Below the pieces are notes generated by a model. That model made no database searches. It worked only from the letters and a program-made list of their open reading frames with translations, and was not told where the DNA came from. A stretch of 64,000 nt of DNA from Akebia trifoliata. Its lineage: Eukaryota > Streptophyta > Magnoliopsida > Ranunculales > Lardizabalaceae. Where the stretch lies: contig CM030706.1 in NCBI GenBank assembly GCA_017979445.1, positions 25,770,281 to 25,834,280 on the forward strand, read 5' to 3'. The position numbers and the translations under genes were made by a program. Below, in pieces: positions 24,628 through 37,355 of this stretch. Every line of letters starts with the position of its first letter. The stretch's first letter is position 1.

Positions 24628-25542
24628 AGAATAGGTGACACCTTGCACTAACATCAAAAACTTATTCTCAAACTCAAATAAAAGTGAAGCAAAAGGTCCT
24701 AACACCTAATTGAAATCAAACTAGTAGAAATAATTTGAATTCTCATATGGAAGTGGACTCTCATCATCTGTATGACCTACAAGATTGTACACCGTCGGAG
24801 GCTCTTTTAAGTTCTCCTTAACTAGGAAAGGATCTGCAACTAAAATGATAGGGGGAGTAGCAGAAGAGTTACCCAGCAAGTAAACATCTATCTCAAACTA
24901 ACAATCTCCTAACCATGAATTTTCAAATCATTTTAAACATTTGGAATACATGCAATTTTATAGTGTAAATAAGCATAAAGTAATACAGTAAGGCTAGAAA
25001 ATATTGATAAAACATTTTTTAGACAATTTGCAAGATAAATTCCAATTAAACAAAGTAAAATAAATTTAACAAGTTTAAGTATGAGCAGTAATAGTGTAGT
25101 TGTTAAGATTGTTGAGAATCATGAATGGATAGCATCCAATCAGGATTAGAATTTATTTTAAACTTCACCGGTGTGGAATCCCATGGTTAGTTCTTGATTT
25201 TATTGTTGATCACTGAACTTACCACAGTTGGCTGACCATATATTCGACTCAGGTTGGTCATTGACTGTGGCCATAAGGTACATGCCCTTTCACAAAGTGT
25301 CAATACGTTCGACGATTCTAGACTGTTATTATTGACTAAACATTTTCATGTATGCCTATCAGACGAACATATGACTCTTAAAAGACATCTTTAGACTTCC
25401 ACAAACTACCTTTATACAACATAGTTCACCTATAAAGATAGAATGAAATCTCCAGAATCTTAGTTGTGATGTTACTCCCTTAGGCATCCCATACTACATA
25501 GGAGTTTACCGTCCTAGCAATATATCCTAATTTAGTATATTA
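24628..25542 (-). mobile_element. Element B 5' LTR, piece 1
   Basis: It aligns with the 3' LTR from GCAAGTAAACATCTATCTCAA (24877, matching about 10989) up to the break at 25542, where the duplicated TATTA marks the inserted solo LTR. The first ~240 bases differ from the partner LTR. Confidence 0.75.
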
Positions 25543-27264
25543 TGAAAGCGCCCTCGATCCGCGGCGTGCGCGGATCCGCTTTTGACCCTTGAGGTTTGGG
25601 AGTCGCCACCTAGTTATTGTGGTCTAGGAACCATACTGACTCTAAAATGGATAAAAACTACTCTACTACAGAAAATCTGAATCGGGGGATCATGTTACGG
25701 GGTTGGAAGGTGTTAAGCACCAACCCCGCCCGGCCATTGTCGGTCTCTACTTATCCCAAATAAATCTACATCGCTAATGACAAACCTAGATTAAAAAATA
25801 ATAAAAAAGCTTACCTTCAATCTGCAAAAGTGCTATTCCCTCAGATCTGGTGAAAACGGCTCCTTGTACCGTGTTCCTTACTTCGTTCTATCTCCGGATC
25901 TGATTTTTGATCTCCGAGGTAAAGTATCTCCTTCTTGAATCTGGGTGCTTCGAATTTGTTGTGGATTTTTGGGATGTTTTTGAGAGGTTTTTGGGTGTTT
26001 TTTAGGCTAAAATCGGAGTAGGGGTGTTAGGGAAGGAGTTGGGGTCCCAAAATTAGGGTTTTGGAGAGGTTGTGAAGGCTTCTTCACCTACTTTTTCTAG
26101 GATTTTTCTTTGATACGAAAATAGAGTGTGGAGGCTCCTATTTATAAAGTTTTTAGAAGCATTAGGGTTTGATTAGGGTTTCTTTTTAGGGTTTCAATTA
26201 GGGTTTAGACTTTGGTCTCATGAGATGGACTTAGTCTTTAGGGTTTTGACTTTAGTCTTAGGAGATTGACTTGATTAGTTTAGATTAGGGTTCTGATTTA
26301 TGGTTTTGACTTTAGTCTTATGAGATTGACTTGATTAGTTTAGATTAGGGTTTTGATTTAGGATTTTGACTTTAGTCTTATGAGATTGACTTTAGTCTTA
26401 CTTAATTGACTTTAATTTTGACTTTAGTTTTATTTGATTGACTTTAATATCTTGACTTTAGTCTTGCTTGATTGACTTTAAATTTTTGGAGAACCCCTCT
26501 CTATTATATCTTTAATTCTTTGGACCCCCAAATGGAGGGGTCCTTAAAGAAATATCTTGCGAATCCTCAACAATTTTGCCTGAAAGTCGGATTGATCGAT
26601 TTTTTTGGTTAAAATTTTTCAATTAATTATATTAATGTTTCACTGTACATTATTTTATGGTTTATTTATTAATTTTGAAAATTTTAATTATTAAAATTAT
26701 AAAATTACCGTTTTGCCCTCGGAGAGGATTTTTTACGTTTTAAGTCGTTTTTCCATGTTCCAGGATGTTTTGGAATCAGTTTTTCGTAAGGAATTCAATG
26801 GGAATGTTGGTTTTTGTCATTTATGAAGTTTTTTTTGTATGAAATGGTCGTGAACTTTATGAGGGGTATTTTCGTAATTTTGTCGAATTCTGTTAAAATT
26901 GGTGAAATGATTTATTTGGTTCCGATTTGTTGTTTTATGTGTTTGAATGGGTTTTCCTAAGCGTAATGTAGGCTCTAGGATTGTTTTGATGTTAGGGGTA
27001 TTTTGGTAATTTGATCAATTTTTAGTGATTTTTATCGTGAAGCTTCTTTTTTATTTGCAAGATGATGATTTCTATGTTTCTGGAGTCGTATTTTCCTAGC
27101 GTAGCGTGATTTCTAAGATTTTGTCAGTTCGAGATACCTCATCCAGATTTCTGAAACACAGATGTAAAAAGTAAAGTAATGGAATACACATCCATCATTG
27201 GGAATCATTGCGATCGGGTTGACGAGTTGATTAATCAGGCGAGTGCAAAAATGGGGTGTCTACA
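25543..27264 (-). mobile_element. Tat-like solo LTR with perfect target duplication
   Basis: It begins TGAAAGCGCCCTCGATCCGC and ends GGGGTGTCTACA, 1,722 bp. It is flanked by TATTA on both sides (25538-25542, 27265-27269). Its sense strand is minus, since TatA shows the TGTAGACACC end is the LTR start. It contains GGAGTCGCCACCTAG and the GGTTGGAAGGTGTTA block. No internal region is attached, so it arose by LTR-LTR recombination. Confidence 0.95.
26180..26480 (-). repeat. Tandem repeat inside the Tat-like LTR
   Basis: Repeated TTGACTTTAGTCTTA(T/C) and GATTGACTTGATTAGTTTAG units, at first about 70 bases, then shrinking to about 25. A related array is in the TatB LTR at about 55160-55295. Confidence 0.75.
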
Positions 27265-27269
27265 TATTA

Positions 27270-28209
27270 CAATGGAGATAACATTATATACTATCCCTTT
27301 AGGCATTTATAGACTCTTTAATAGATCCTAAAATAGTTACATATATATATAAAATTTTATTTTGAAATTAAAATATAAATTAACATTACATGTGCATTGA
27401 ATGGATATCTAGTCTCCTACCATTGAACCACCCAACATGGGAATAAAATAACAATCACATTCTCATTACTCGAACATAAAAGTAAATAAACATCCAACAT
27501 TGTCTCATGATAACATAAAGTAAATATAAAAATCTAGATATCCACATTTAACATATTAATTATTTTCTTTTCAAATTCAACCTATATTGAATACCTTTGA
27601 GAATAAAGCTTACAATCAATTTTAAATATTAAAATTCATTTTTCTTAAAATATCTGAGAAAAATGACTAAAAATAATTAAAAATGGGTTTTTAAAGCATT
27701 TCGTATAGGTACAGGTGATCGACGCAAGTTCAGGTGACTAAATTTGAAAAATGCAAAATGGTGAGTTTTTGTACGTGGGGTTCTAGGTGGGTTGACCGAG
27801 CTTGAAATTTGGTCGATTGAGTTTGACGGGTTGACCGAACCCAAGAGTTGCTTACTCTCAAGTTCTTCATGGGATGAATGATTGGTCTGCTGAGATTGTT
27901 GGGTAGAACGAACCCAAGTGTTGTACACTTCGCACTTACTCATGAGACGATTAATTTGTTGATTGAGCTTTCTTGGGTCGACCGTGTAGAAGGAATTTGT
28001 TCTCTGTTTTGGTGATTTTTTGCATCAAATTTGTCCAACTCTCCAAAAATCAATTCACATCATGGTCCAACTAGAAAGAATATGAAATAAACAATGCTAA
28101 ATATAAATTTGTAAAATAAATTTTTTTTCCTAATTTATAATAAAATATATAAGGTTTTGAATCGAAAACTATATGCATTAAAACTATGACTATTAGGAAG
28201 ATCAACAAG
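27270..28209 (-). mobile_element. Element B 5' LTR, piece 2
   Basis: It resumes the LTR (CAATGGAGATAACATTATATACTATCCC, matching about 11652) and runs to GACTATTAGGAAGATCAACAAG, where the sequence matching about 12708-12716 breaks off at the start of element A. It includes the short (AT)6 counterpart of the (TA)36 run. Confidence 0.85.
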
Positions 28210-31173
28210 TGTGGTGCCTCGTCAAATACTAACACAAATCCCAAGGTCACCTCGAAGTTTGGACATGGTTTCCTCGGTTCATATTAGCATGCCACAGAAC
28301 TCAAAAAGAACTAGTAAGCTAATATCTAAAAAATCCTATATATAGCAATGTACCAAAAGTATACAAGATGTGGAAGATGGTAAATTGTGAGCAACATAGA
28401 GTTTGATCAAAGTTGCACAAAAAGGTAAAAATATACAAGATTACGAAAATACTCATATTCTAACATGGACCTAATCTCTCAACCCAAAACTACATACACC
28501 TCTTGGAACGAACATGCTCCTAAGGGAAGTAGTCCAAATGCTCACCGGGTAATGGACTCTGATTGTCGGTATGACCCACCAGATTATCCTCGCTCGATAG
28601 CTCTACGACTGCCTCTTCGGTTCCAAGCTCTGAAGTTAAAAAAATAAAAAGAAAAGGGTGAGTAACAATGGTTACCTAATAAGTCCACAAACAATTCCTA
28701 CTAATAACCTCTCCTAACGTGATCGGGTAATCATACTGAATCATTTCAAAACATGTAAGCTTTACAAATTAAACTACGATTAACTAGTACATATAATCAG
28801 GGATGAGCAACTAAACAGTTTAAAGTTCCACATAACATCAGTCATCCATATTCATTATACATCTTCATTCTTATATAAATATAATTGACAACATTAAAAT
28901 AGTAAACATACATTTCAGTTTATAATTCAAAATAGAACAATAGATACACATTACACAATGGTGGAGTAGAGGAATTAGAAAGTTGAGATTCACGACTGGA
29001 TCGCTCTCAGTCAGGACATGATGTTACAACATTTTATTGGCTTTTAGTTCCTGATTTTATGGTCAGTCACTGTACTTACCACACTGGATGACCATTTATC
29101 TAGTTCAGGAGGGATGTTTGACATGACCGTAAGTAATGGGTCCCTTTTCGATGTGTCAGAATGTTTGACTACTTCTAGATTGTTAGTGATCACTGACCAA
29201 TCATCTTTGTTTATGCCTATCATGCTTGCATGTGATTCCCAAAATATACAACTCCATTCATATACAACCACCTTTACAATACAAATTCATTGGTAAAGAT
29301 AGAAAGGAATGGATCCGGATTTTAGTTGTGACTCCACTCTTATACACGTCCCATACCACGTATGAGCTTGGTGGTCCCTATCGTATATCCTAGGATAATA
29401 CACCAATCTGAATGATATGACGCACTATCTTTTCAGGCATTCACAAATTCTTTAACAGTTCACAAAATAGATACATATGTATGTATTATTTTTTCTTTAA
29501 AACAAAAGAGAAATTAACATAACAAGGTTGAGAATGGATATCCAGTTCTTACCATGCAACAGTGGCCCCTGGCCTAAAATAAATAACAGAACAAAAACAT
29601 AACTCAACGCCTTGCACTTACATAATTTAAATAAATATGCAACCTTTATCATTATCACTGGAGATCCGTTTACCAAACCTACATACAACACATCAACGAA
29701 AAATGTAGATATCACCCCTCGGGTGTGACTCTAACATTTGTTGTTTCTCCCATTCTCCCCATTTTTCGATAATTGCATTTTTCATTTTTTTGAACAAATC
29801 TCTTTTTAGTCGATGTTTTTCTACCAATCTAATTTCATTCAATGTCAAATATTTTTTTTTTCAATTTTAAAATTCATTTTCATCATTTATATTGAAAAAT
29901 TACGAAAATTTGGCCAAAACGGGGTCCTAAAAGTTTACAAAAATCAAACTATCAAAATAACTTTTGGAGGTAGTTGGTGGTGACAGAAGCTTGATTTTGC
30001 CAGTAGCATCACTAGAATAGCCTATGTCCAGTAGCGGTGGTACTGCCAGCTCTTGTCGACAACACTGAATAATTGCACGAACATTTGGTTTTTTGACCTT
30101 TTTTTCGGGTTTCTCTTCCGTTCTTCAAATCCTTCGACCCACCCATGAATTTAACGTTTAAACTTGATAAAAATCCATCAAATCCCTAATTCTATTCATG
30201 AATTTAAACTTAAATAAAATATTTCTTTGATTTACAAATACAATCATATTCGATCAAAATTCCTAAATCCATATTTTGAAAACTACAGTTACTTGTAAGA
30301 ATCGAAAGTCCCCTACCGAAGTTCATGGATGCCAAAGGTGATGAGCTAGCACGGAAATAAAGGTTGGATGGCACAAGAGCGAGGTTGGGCTGACTTGGGT
30401 GTAAAATGAGCGAGGGTTTTGCAAAGCTTCCAACGACAACACTTTCCTTCTTTTCTATAATAGAAGACGAGCCTTCTACTAACAAGGTGAAGCTGTGAGT
30501 TGGTGAAACCCTAGCTTACTCGCTAATTTATGTGAGATATGAAAAGAAAGAAAGGGAAGTGAAGATCCAAGGTAATGATAATGTGGAGCTTTTTGATGCC
30601 GATAATTTCTTCTTCTTCATCGACAGTCAACTCAGACTCATTTACGATAGAACTCAACAAGAAAGGGGTCGAAACCCTTGGATTGAGAGTAGGCCGTTGT
30701 TTGGTTCTTTAGAGAAAAAAAAAAGAAATAAAAGAAAGCCAACTTTCTTTTAAATATAAAGAGTTGAGGGTATATTTGCAATTATTTTTCATTATTCTTA
30801 GTTTCAGCGGTGCTTTACTAATCAGACTTGAAAAATAACAAATGAGCATTCCATTTTGAATAATTTTTGTTGCGGATCTAATGGTAATGTCAAATTTTCT
30901 TGATTCTTACCCTAATGTAAATTTCACTATTTTAGGTCCTACTCAACACGAAATTCAAGGATTTTATAATTTTTTCATCCGAACTCGAGTTTGAACTTGC
31001 TAACGACTAAAGTATATATTTCGACCTTTTCAAATCCAATGGCGAAGTCAATTTCCATTCGAAATGAACATACAATATCCGAGTATTTTAATATAAGTTT
31101 TTCTTTTAGGATTTTCCCTAAATTTCATTATTAGGTTCCCTCGAGATACGAGTTATAAACTCGAGGTATTACA
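28210..31173 (-). mobile_element. 3' LTR of element A
   Basis: TGTGGTGCCTCG...GAGGTATTACA, 2,964 bp. Within it, 28465-28640, 29040-29300 and 30280-30760 match the right-hand copy closely. Parts (29045-29260) also resemble the element B LTR at 11310-11500, so A and B are related families. Confidence 0.93.
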
Positions 31174-31190
31174 TTCTTCCCTCCCCTTAA
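31174..31190 (-). other. Polypurine tract of element A
   Basis: The minus strand reads TTAAGGGGAGGGAAGAA directly before the 3' LTR. Confidence 0.85.
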
Positions 31191-31199
31191 TACAAATTT

Positions 31200-32470
31200 C
31201 ATCATCGAAATTAAAATCTTACCTTAGTTTTGGAATAGTTCTAGGTACTTAGTCTGTATTTCTGCCACTTTTTCTCACATGGCTTCTTTAATGTTGTGGT
31301 GCCTTCACAATACTTTGACTAAAAGAATAGCTTTGGATCTGAGTTGCTTTACGATCCTATCAAGAATCGATATTGTACCATCCTCGTATGATACATCCTC
31401 GCCTACCTCTAACTACCGCAAGTTGACCACGTGTGAAGGATCTGGTAAGTACTTCTTCAGCATAGAAACGTGGAACACGTTGTGAACCTACTCAAGTTAT
31501 GGGGTAGAATCAATTTGTAAGCCACTAGACCTATCTGTTCAATTATCTCTAATGGTCCCACAAATCGTGACTTTAACTTGCTCTCCACACCAAACCTGGA
31601 AATTCCTCTTCGGGACGATACTTTCAAGAATACTTTATCCCCAATTTGAAATTCCAAAGGTCTACGCCACTTGTTTGCGTAGCTTTTCTGTTTACTATGA
31701 GTAGGTTTTAGTTTGTCCCATATAATGCCTACTGTCTCAGTAGTTCCCTCAACAATCTCGGGTCCCAACCCCGTGACATCTCCTGTCTCTACCCAACATA
31801 TCGGTGATTGGCACTGCCTACCATATAAAGCCTCGAATGGTGCCATGCTAATACTAACTTGATAACTATTATTGTAAGAGAATTCCACCAATGGTAAGTA
31901 ACGCTTCCAACCTCATCAAAAATCCAAAACACATACCAATAGTATATCTTCTAAAATTTGAATAACTTGCTCTGACTGTCCATCAGATTAGGGAAGAAAA
32001 GCTGTGCTAAAGTTCAACTGAGTACCCATGGCTTTGTGTAGACTCTCCCAAAATCGAGAAGTAAATCTTGGATCCCTGTCTGACACAATGGAAACTGGTA
32101 CCCCATGTAGTCAAGCTATTTCAGCTATGTATATCTGGCTTAGTCTATCAACATGGAATGAAACTCGGATTGGGATGAAATGTGCCAATTTCGTCAATCG
32201 ATCCACAATTACCCATATGTTATCTAACCCATCATTAGCTCCTCTCGGTAACCCTACTACAAAGTCCATGATCACATGCTCCCATTTCCATTCTACTATG
32301 GGTAATGGTTGGAGTAAACCTACTGAATTACGGTGGTTTGCCTTGATTTGCTGGTAAGTTAGGCATCTACCTATATATTCTGTAATTACCTTCTTCATAC
32401 CTGAAAACCAAAAATTTCTTCGCAAATTTTTATACCTTTTCGTACCTCTTGGGTAGATAGAATGTCAGGA
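31200..32470 (-). pseudogene. Element A integrase with chromodomain
   Basis: Minus-strand DDE integrase. The zinc-binding part (about 32330-32425) reads GRCLTYQQIKANH, so the second Cys of the CxxC pair is Tyr. The catalytic core keeps MDFVVGLPR (first Asp), [17 protein letters not shown] (second Asp, about 32030-32085) and GQSEQVIQILEDILL (Glu, about 31930-31985). A TGA replaces an expected Arg codon at about 32111. The C-terminal domain (31457-31891) has GDKVFLKVS, GRQCQSPICW and GPLEIIEQIG. The chromodomain remnant (about 31210-31400) has YEDGTISILDRIVKQLRSK, then VKVL and RHHNIKEA with stops at tryptophan and arginine sites. Chromodomains steer such integrases to heterochromatin. Confidence 0.88.
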
Positions 32471-32533
32471 ATAGTGTGCCTCACCCAGTATGTCGAATTA
32501 CAATTGCGAGTCCTGCGGTATCCATATCCTGAC

Positions 32534-34138
32534 TCAAAATCTGAGAACCTCATCTGATCCTTTTGACCAATCTAAGTCGATCAGGTCCCTAGCTCTCGCC
32601 TCATATTCTTCTATATCTTCATCTGTTTTCTGGGCTTTCCTAATTTGTGCTATCAACCCATTTTTGATTCTCAATATACCTAGGTAAATGTGTGGTCTAT
32701 ACATTTTTCTCGAAATCTCAAATACTATTTCTATGGCTTGTTCAAGCAACTGCCATTCTTTCATCATCATATGAGCTACAATGTTTCTACTCAACGTATC
32801 GGCAACCACATTGGCTTTCCCTAGGTGATATTCAAGGGAATTCGTAGTCCTTAAGGTAGTCCATGCAACGTCGTTATCTCATATTTAATTTTCGTTGTGA
32901 GAATATGTACTTGAGGCTTTTATAATTGGAGAATACTTCAAACTTCTCTTTGTATAGGTAATGTCTCCAAATGCGTAGTACGAACACTATAGCAACTAAT
33001 TCCATGTCATGAACAAGGTAATTCTTCTCATGCTTCTTCAACTTCCTAGATGCATATACCACTACCTTCTCAAATTGCATCAATATAGCTCCCAAACCAA
33101 TCCCAGAAGTATCTGTAAAGATACTAATATTGGAGCGGTCATCAATATTTTCTTCAATTCTTGAAATGCCTTCTGGCACTTATTATCCCACTCAAACTAG
33201 ATGTTTTTCTTTGTCAGTCTCGTCAATGATGCTGCAAGAGTGGAAAATCCCTTAATAAACCTTCTATAGTATTCGACTATCCCAAGAAAACTTCTCATAT
33301 CTGTCACTGTCTTCGACTGTTTTCATATCAACACGGCTTCGACCTTAAAAGGGTTTATTGCTATCCTTTCATTGGATACCACGTGTCATAGGAATTTCAC
33401 TCTTCTGGAGTCAGAACTCATACTCATTGAACTTGGCATATAGCTTATGCTCTCGTAGAATCAGTAGTATGATTCTGAGGTGTCTGTCGTGATCCTCCCT
33501 CGACTTAGAGTAAATTAGGATGTCATCTATGAACATAATGACAAATTTGTAGAGGTGCTCCCAAATTATTCGGTACATCAGATCCATAAATGTTGTTGGT
33601 GCATTCGTCAGAACGAAATGCATCACTAGATACTCGAAGTGTCCTACCAGGTTTGAAATGCGGTCTTTGGAACATCTACCTCTCGAATTCTCAACTGATC
33701 GTACCCAGATCGCAAATTGATCTTAGAGAAATACTGGGCACCCTGCAGTTGGTCAAACATATCATTGATGTGTGGAAGGGGATATTTATTCTTGATGGTC
33801 ACTTGATTTAGCTTTCGGTAATCGATACATAATCGAAGTGACCCATCATTTTTCTTGCCAAACAAAATTGGTACTCCCCAGGGTGAGGAACTCGGTCGAA
33901 TAAACCCCAAGCTTGTAAGCTCATCAATTTTTGCTTTCAGCTCTAGGATTTCTACCGGGGCCATTTGGTATGGTGCAATGAAGATAAGCCCTGTGCCCGA
34001 TACCAAATCGATAAAAAACTCTATCTCGGGACATTGAGGCGAACTAAGTAACTCATCTGGAAAAACATCCCTAAATTCCTCGACTACCTCTACCATATCC
34101 GTCGATGTGTCTAGCTCCGATATACTCAAAGCTCCCAA
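32534..34138 (-). pseudogene. Element A reverse transcriptase and RNase H
   Basis: Minus-strand pol. At 34138-33644: [14 protein letters not shown], then [64 protein letters not shown] (with the first catalytic Asp of the palm replaced by Asn) and PKTAF. At 33626-33411: APTTFMDLM and FVIMFIDDILIYSKS, with the DD pair present. RNase H (33179-32874) has [27 protein letters not shown] and IWRHYLY. The linker (32809-32534) has MVADTLSRN. Two frame breaks separate the blocks. Confidence 0.9.
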
Positions 34139-34640
34139 CTGGTTGTATAAAGGACCATCTCTTCTATACCTGGATTGTCGAACCTTGATTTTCGCATATC
34201 ACGGTCATCTAAAGACTACTGATATCGGGAAACAATTGACTAGGCATGGTTCTGTACTAGCCAATCCATCTCCAAAATGACATCGAAGTAAGAACAATCT
34301 AATGTCATGTGGTCGGTACTCATCTCCTGGTCTTCCATCCTAATTACATAGTTTCGACATAATTTCTGACCTATCTATCGGTTTTCCTACGGTGTAGATA
34401 GTTTCATTACCCAGCCTGTGTCAGAAATCTCTAATTCTAGCAACCGTGCAATCTTAGTAGAAATATATGATCTAAAAGAACCGGTATCAAACAAAACTCG
34501 AATCTTAATATTGGAAATCAAAATTGTACCTTCTAGCACCTCTTTCGAAACTGGTATCTCTTCCTAAGTCAGATGATAAATCCTGTCCTAGGATCTAGGA
34601 ATCACCCCTGATTGTGGCTATGATAAAGGGTAGTTTCTCC
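34139..34640 (-). pseudogene. Element A protease region (decayed)
   Basis: The stretch between the zinc knuckle and the reverse transcriptase should hold the retropepsin. Only scattered similarity is visible by eye. A stretch near 34470-34500 reads FDTGSFRSYI, resembling the D-[ST]-G active-site motif. Assignment rests mainly on position. Confidence 0.5.
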
Positions 34641-35751
34641 AGATATGTCTCGTTTGCCCGCACCCAAAGTATAGGTTTCTTTGGGACGGGTGGTCTCAGA
34701 ATTTGTCTGCTTGGTTCCCTTGGCCCTGTTGGCCTCACTGGAACCCCAACTGGTCCATAACTCGACGACATATGAGCTCGGTACTATGGATATGTGGGTC
34801 TAGAGGCACTCGGTCTCGAAAACATCAGCCTCTTGGCCGGATCAACCCTAGGAGGAAAAGAAACCTAGGGTTGACTAGTCTGCCCCCTCGAAATCTGTAA
34901 CTCCATCTCCTCTCGCTCAACCCTCTGAGCTCAACTCATTATGTCTCTATGGCTGGTAGTCTAAATCACTGACATCTTGGCCCTTAAGTAGGGTCGTAGA
35001 CCTTTAAAAAATTTGTGGGCCTTCTACAAATCGATCGGAATAAGCTCGGGCGTGTATATGACAATCTAGTAAATCTCAGCTCGTAATCCTTAACAGATAA
35101 ATTGCCTTGCACCAACCCTAAAAATTCCTGATGTTTAATCTTCCAGGTCGTCTTAGATATGAATCCATTTAGGAACATCCTCTCAAAGTTGGCCTACTCG
35201 AAAGGTCCATCCCCTAAAACATTCTTCTTAGAACACCACCAATGGCTGGCATCCTCGTCAAACTAAAATGCAGCCATCGGTACCCACTAGTCTCTTGGGC
35301 ACTACATGGTACTTAAAATCTCTCAAGTCCTCAAGACCCACTCCTCGACCCTACTAGGGTCGAAGGAACCTCTAAATCTAGGTGGATGTAGCCGTTGGAA
35401 GTTCTGTACCACATCCCCAGATCTGATTATGTCTGGGGCGTGGGAGTTCTCACGGCCCCTCAATGGTACAACCTATGGGCGTGGCTCATGTGGTGGCTCC
35501 TGGTGTAGAATAGGGTCAGTTCCTTGTGAAGAAGCCTGGTACTCCCTCAACTCAGCCACCTCCTTGGTTAGTCTAGCCAGTGACTCGAACATCTTTCCTC
35601 TAAACTTATTCTAGGACTTAGCCATCTGTCCCATAAATAACATTAGTCGCTCTATCAGATCAATGGTCTGATCTGATGTTTGTTATGCCTCAGCTGTGTT
35701 TCGGCCTCTCCCTCAGCCTCTGCCTCATCCACTCAACTCGTTTCTGTTCAT
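34641..35751 (-). pseudogene. Element A gag remnant
   Basis: The ATG at 35749-35751 (MNRNELSG) follows the leader. Gag blocks: VVQNFQRLHPPRFRGSFDPS and RVEEWV (about 35325-35425), and EFLGLVQGNLSVKDYELRFTRLS (about 35058-35125). The zinc knuckle near 34635-34685 reads Y-F-G-C-G-Q-T-R-H-I-W-R-N-Y, with first and last Cys replaced by Tyr. Several stops are present. Upstream of the ATG only 71 bases separate gag from the TatA insertion. Confidence 0.78.
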
Positions 35752-35822
35752 CAAAGCAAGGCATTTATTATCATACGATTAAAGTCATTCTAATGAAAAA
35801 ATTAATTACTAACTTAAGTAGG

Positions 35823-37336
35823 TGTAGACACCCCATTTTTGTACACGCCTGATTAATCAACTCATCAACTCGAGTGCAACAGTTCCTAATAATGGATGAT
35901 TATTCCAATGTTTTAGTCTGTTATTATATATGTTTCAAAAATTCGGATGAGGTATCTCAAACTAACAAAACTGTAGAAATCACGCTACGCTAGAAAAATA
36001 AAATCCCAAAACATAGAAATCATCATTTTGCAGATAAAAAGAAGATTTTCAATCAAATTCACCAAAAAATGACCAAATTACCAAAATACCCCTAATATGA
36101 AAACATCCTTAAAGTCCCCTTATGCTTAGGAAAATCTTTTCGAACACATAAAATAACAAAGTGAAACCAAATAAATCATTTCACCAATTTTCACTAAATT
36201 TGACAAAATTACAAAAATACCCCTCATAGGATTCACAATCATTTCATGCAAAAAATTTGCAAATGACACAAACCCATAATCCCATCAAATTCTTTCTAAA
36301 AAATCGTTTTCAAAACATCCCAAAACATCGAAAAACAAACCTGAAATGCAAAAGTTATCTTCAGGGGCAAAATGATAATTTTTTAATTTTAAAATTTTAA
36401 AATTTTGAAATTAATAATTAAAATATTAATTAATGTAAAGTGAAACCTTAATAAAATTAATTTAAAAATCTGAACAAAGAAAATTAATCAATTAAGCCCT
36501 CAGGCAAAATTGTTGATGGTGGCCCACTTATTTAAGTAGAGCTCCCTTTATATTTATTAAAAGACCCTTCCATCTGGGGGTCCAAATAATTAAAGATATA
36601 ATTAGGGGGTTCTTAAGAAAACTTAAAAAGTATATTCTTTCATTGTATGTAAGATTAAAAAACCTAATTTAAAAGAAACCTAGTTAATCAAATAAGACTT
36701 AAGTCCAAACCCTAATTAAATAGTAACTCTTCAAAAAAAAAATCTATAAATAGGAGCCTCCACAACCTAATTTCGCAGGTCAAAATAAACCCTAGAAAAA
36801 GTAAGTTAAAAAGTCTCCCTAGCCTTCTCCAAACCTTAATTTTGAAGTCCTATCACCCTACCTACCATCTAAACCCCATTTTTTACTCAAAAAACACCTA
36901 GAAACCTTTCAAAAAAATTCAGAAATCCTTCAAAAGAAAACACAGAAAATACTCAGATTTAGATACATCAACTTGGAGACCAGAAGCAAGGAATCTCATA
37001 CGAGGAGTCTCTCCGCCAGCTGTGAGGGAATAAATCGTTGCGATCATCTAGGTATATTTCTTATTTTTTTTTATTTATTAGTTTAAAGTCTTTTAACAAT
37101 GTAATCTTTTTTGAAAAATAATAGAGACCAGCGTTTGCCGAGCGGGGTTGGTGCCTAACACCTTCCAACCCTGTAACGTGATCCCCGGACCATAGTTTCT
37201 TTTTATTTATAGATTAATTATTTTTATCTATTTAGAGTCAATGCTTGGTTCCTAGATCGTAATAACAAGGTGGCGACTCCTAAACCTCAAAAATCAAAAG
37301 CAGATCCACACACCACACGGATCAATGACGCTTTTA
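35823..37336 (+). mobile_element. 5' LTR of TatA
   Basis: TGTAGACACCCC...GACGCTTTTA, 1,514 bp. It contains AACACCTTCCAACCC and GGTGGCGACTCCTAAACC, also found (reverse complemented) in the LTRs at 25543, 54454 and 63325. A 5' splice-like GTATATTTCTT context near 37050 is common to these LTRs; its meaning is unknown. Confidence 0.92.
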
Positions 37337-37337
37337 G

Positions 37338-37355
37338 TGGAGACTCTGCTGGGGA
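37338..37355 (+). other. Primer-binding site of TatA
   Basis: TGGAGACTCTGCTGGGGA, one base after the LTR. It resembles TGGCGACTCTGCTGGGGA, recalled as the site of Tat/Ogre elements, and is not the initiator-Met type of the other elements here. The primer tRNA (tRNA-Arg in Ogre, as I recall) was not checked. Confidence 0.85.
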
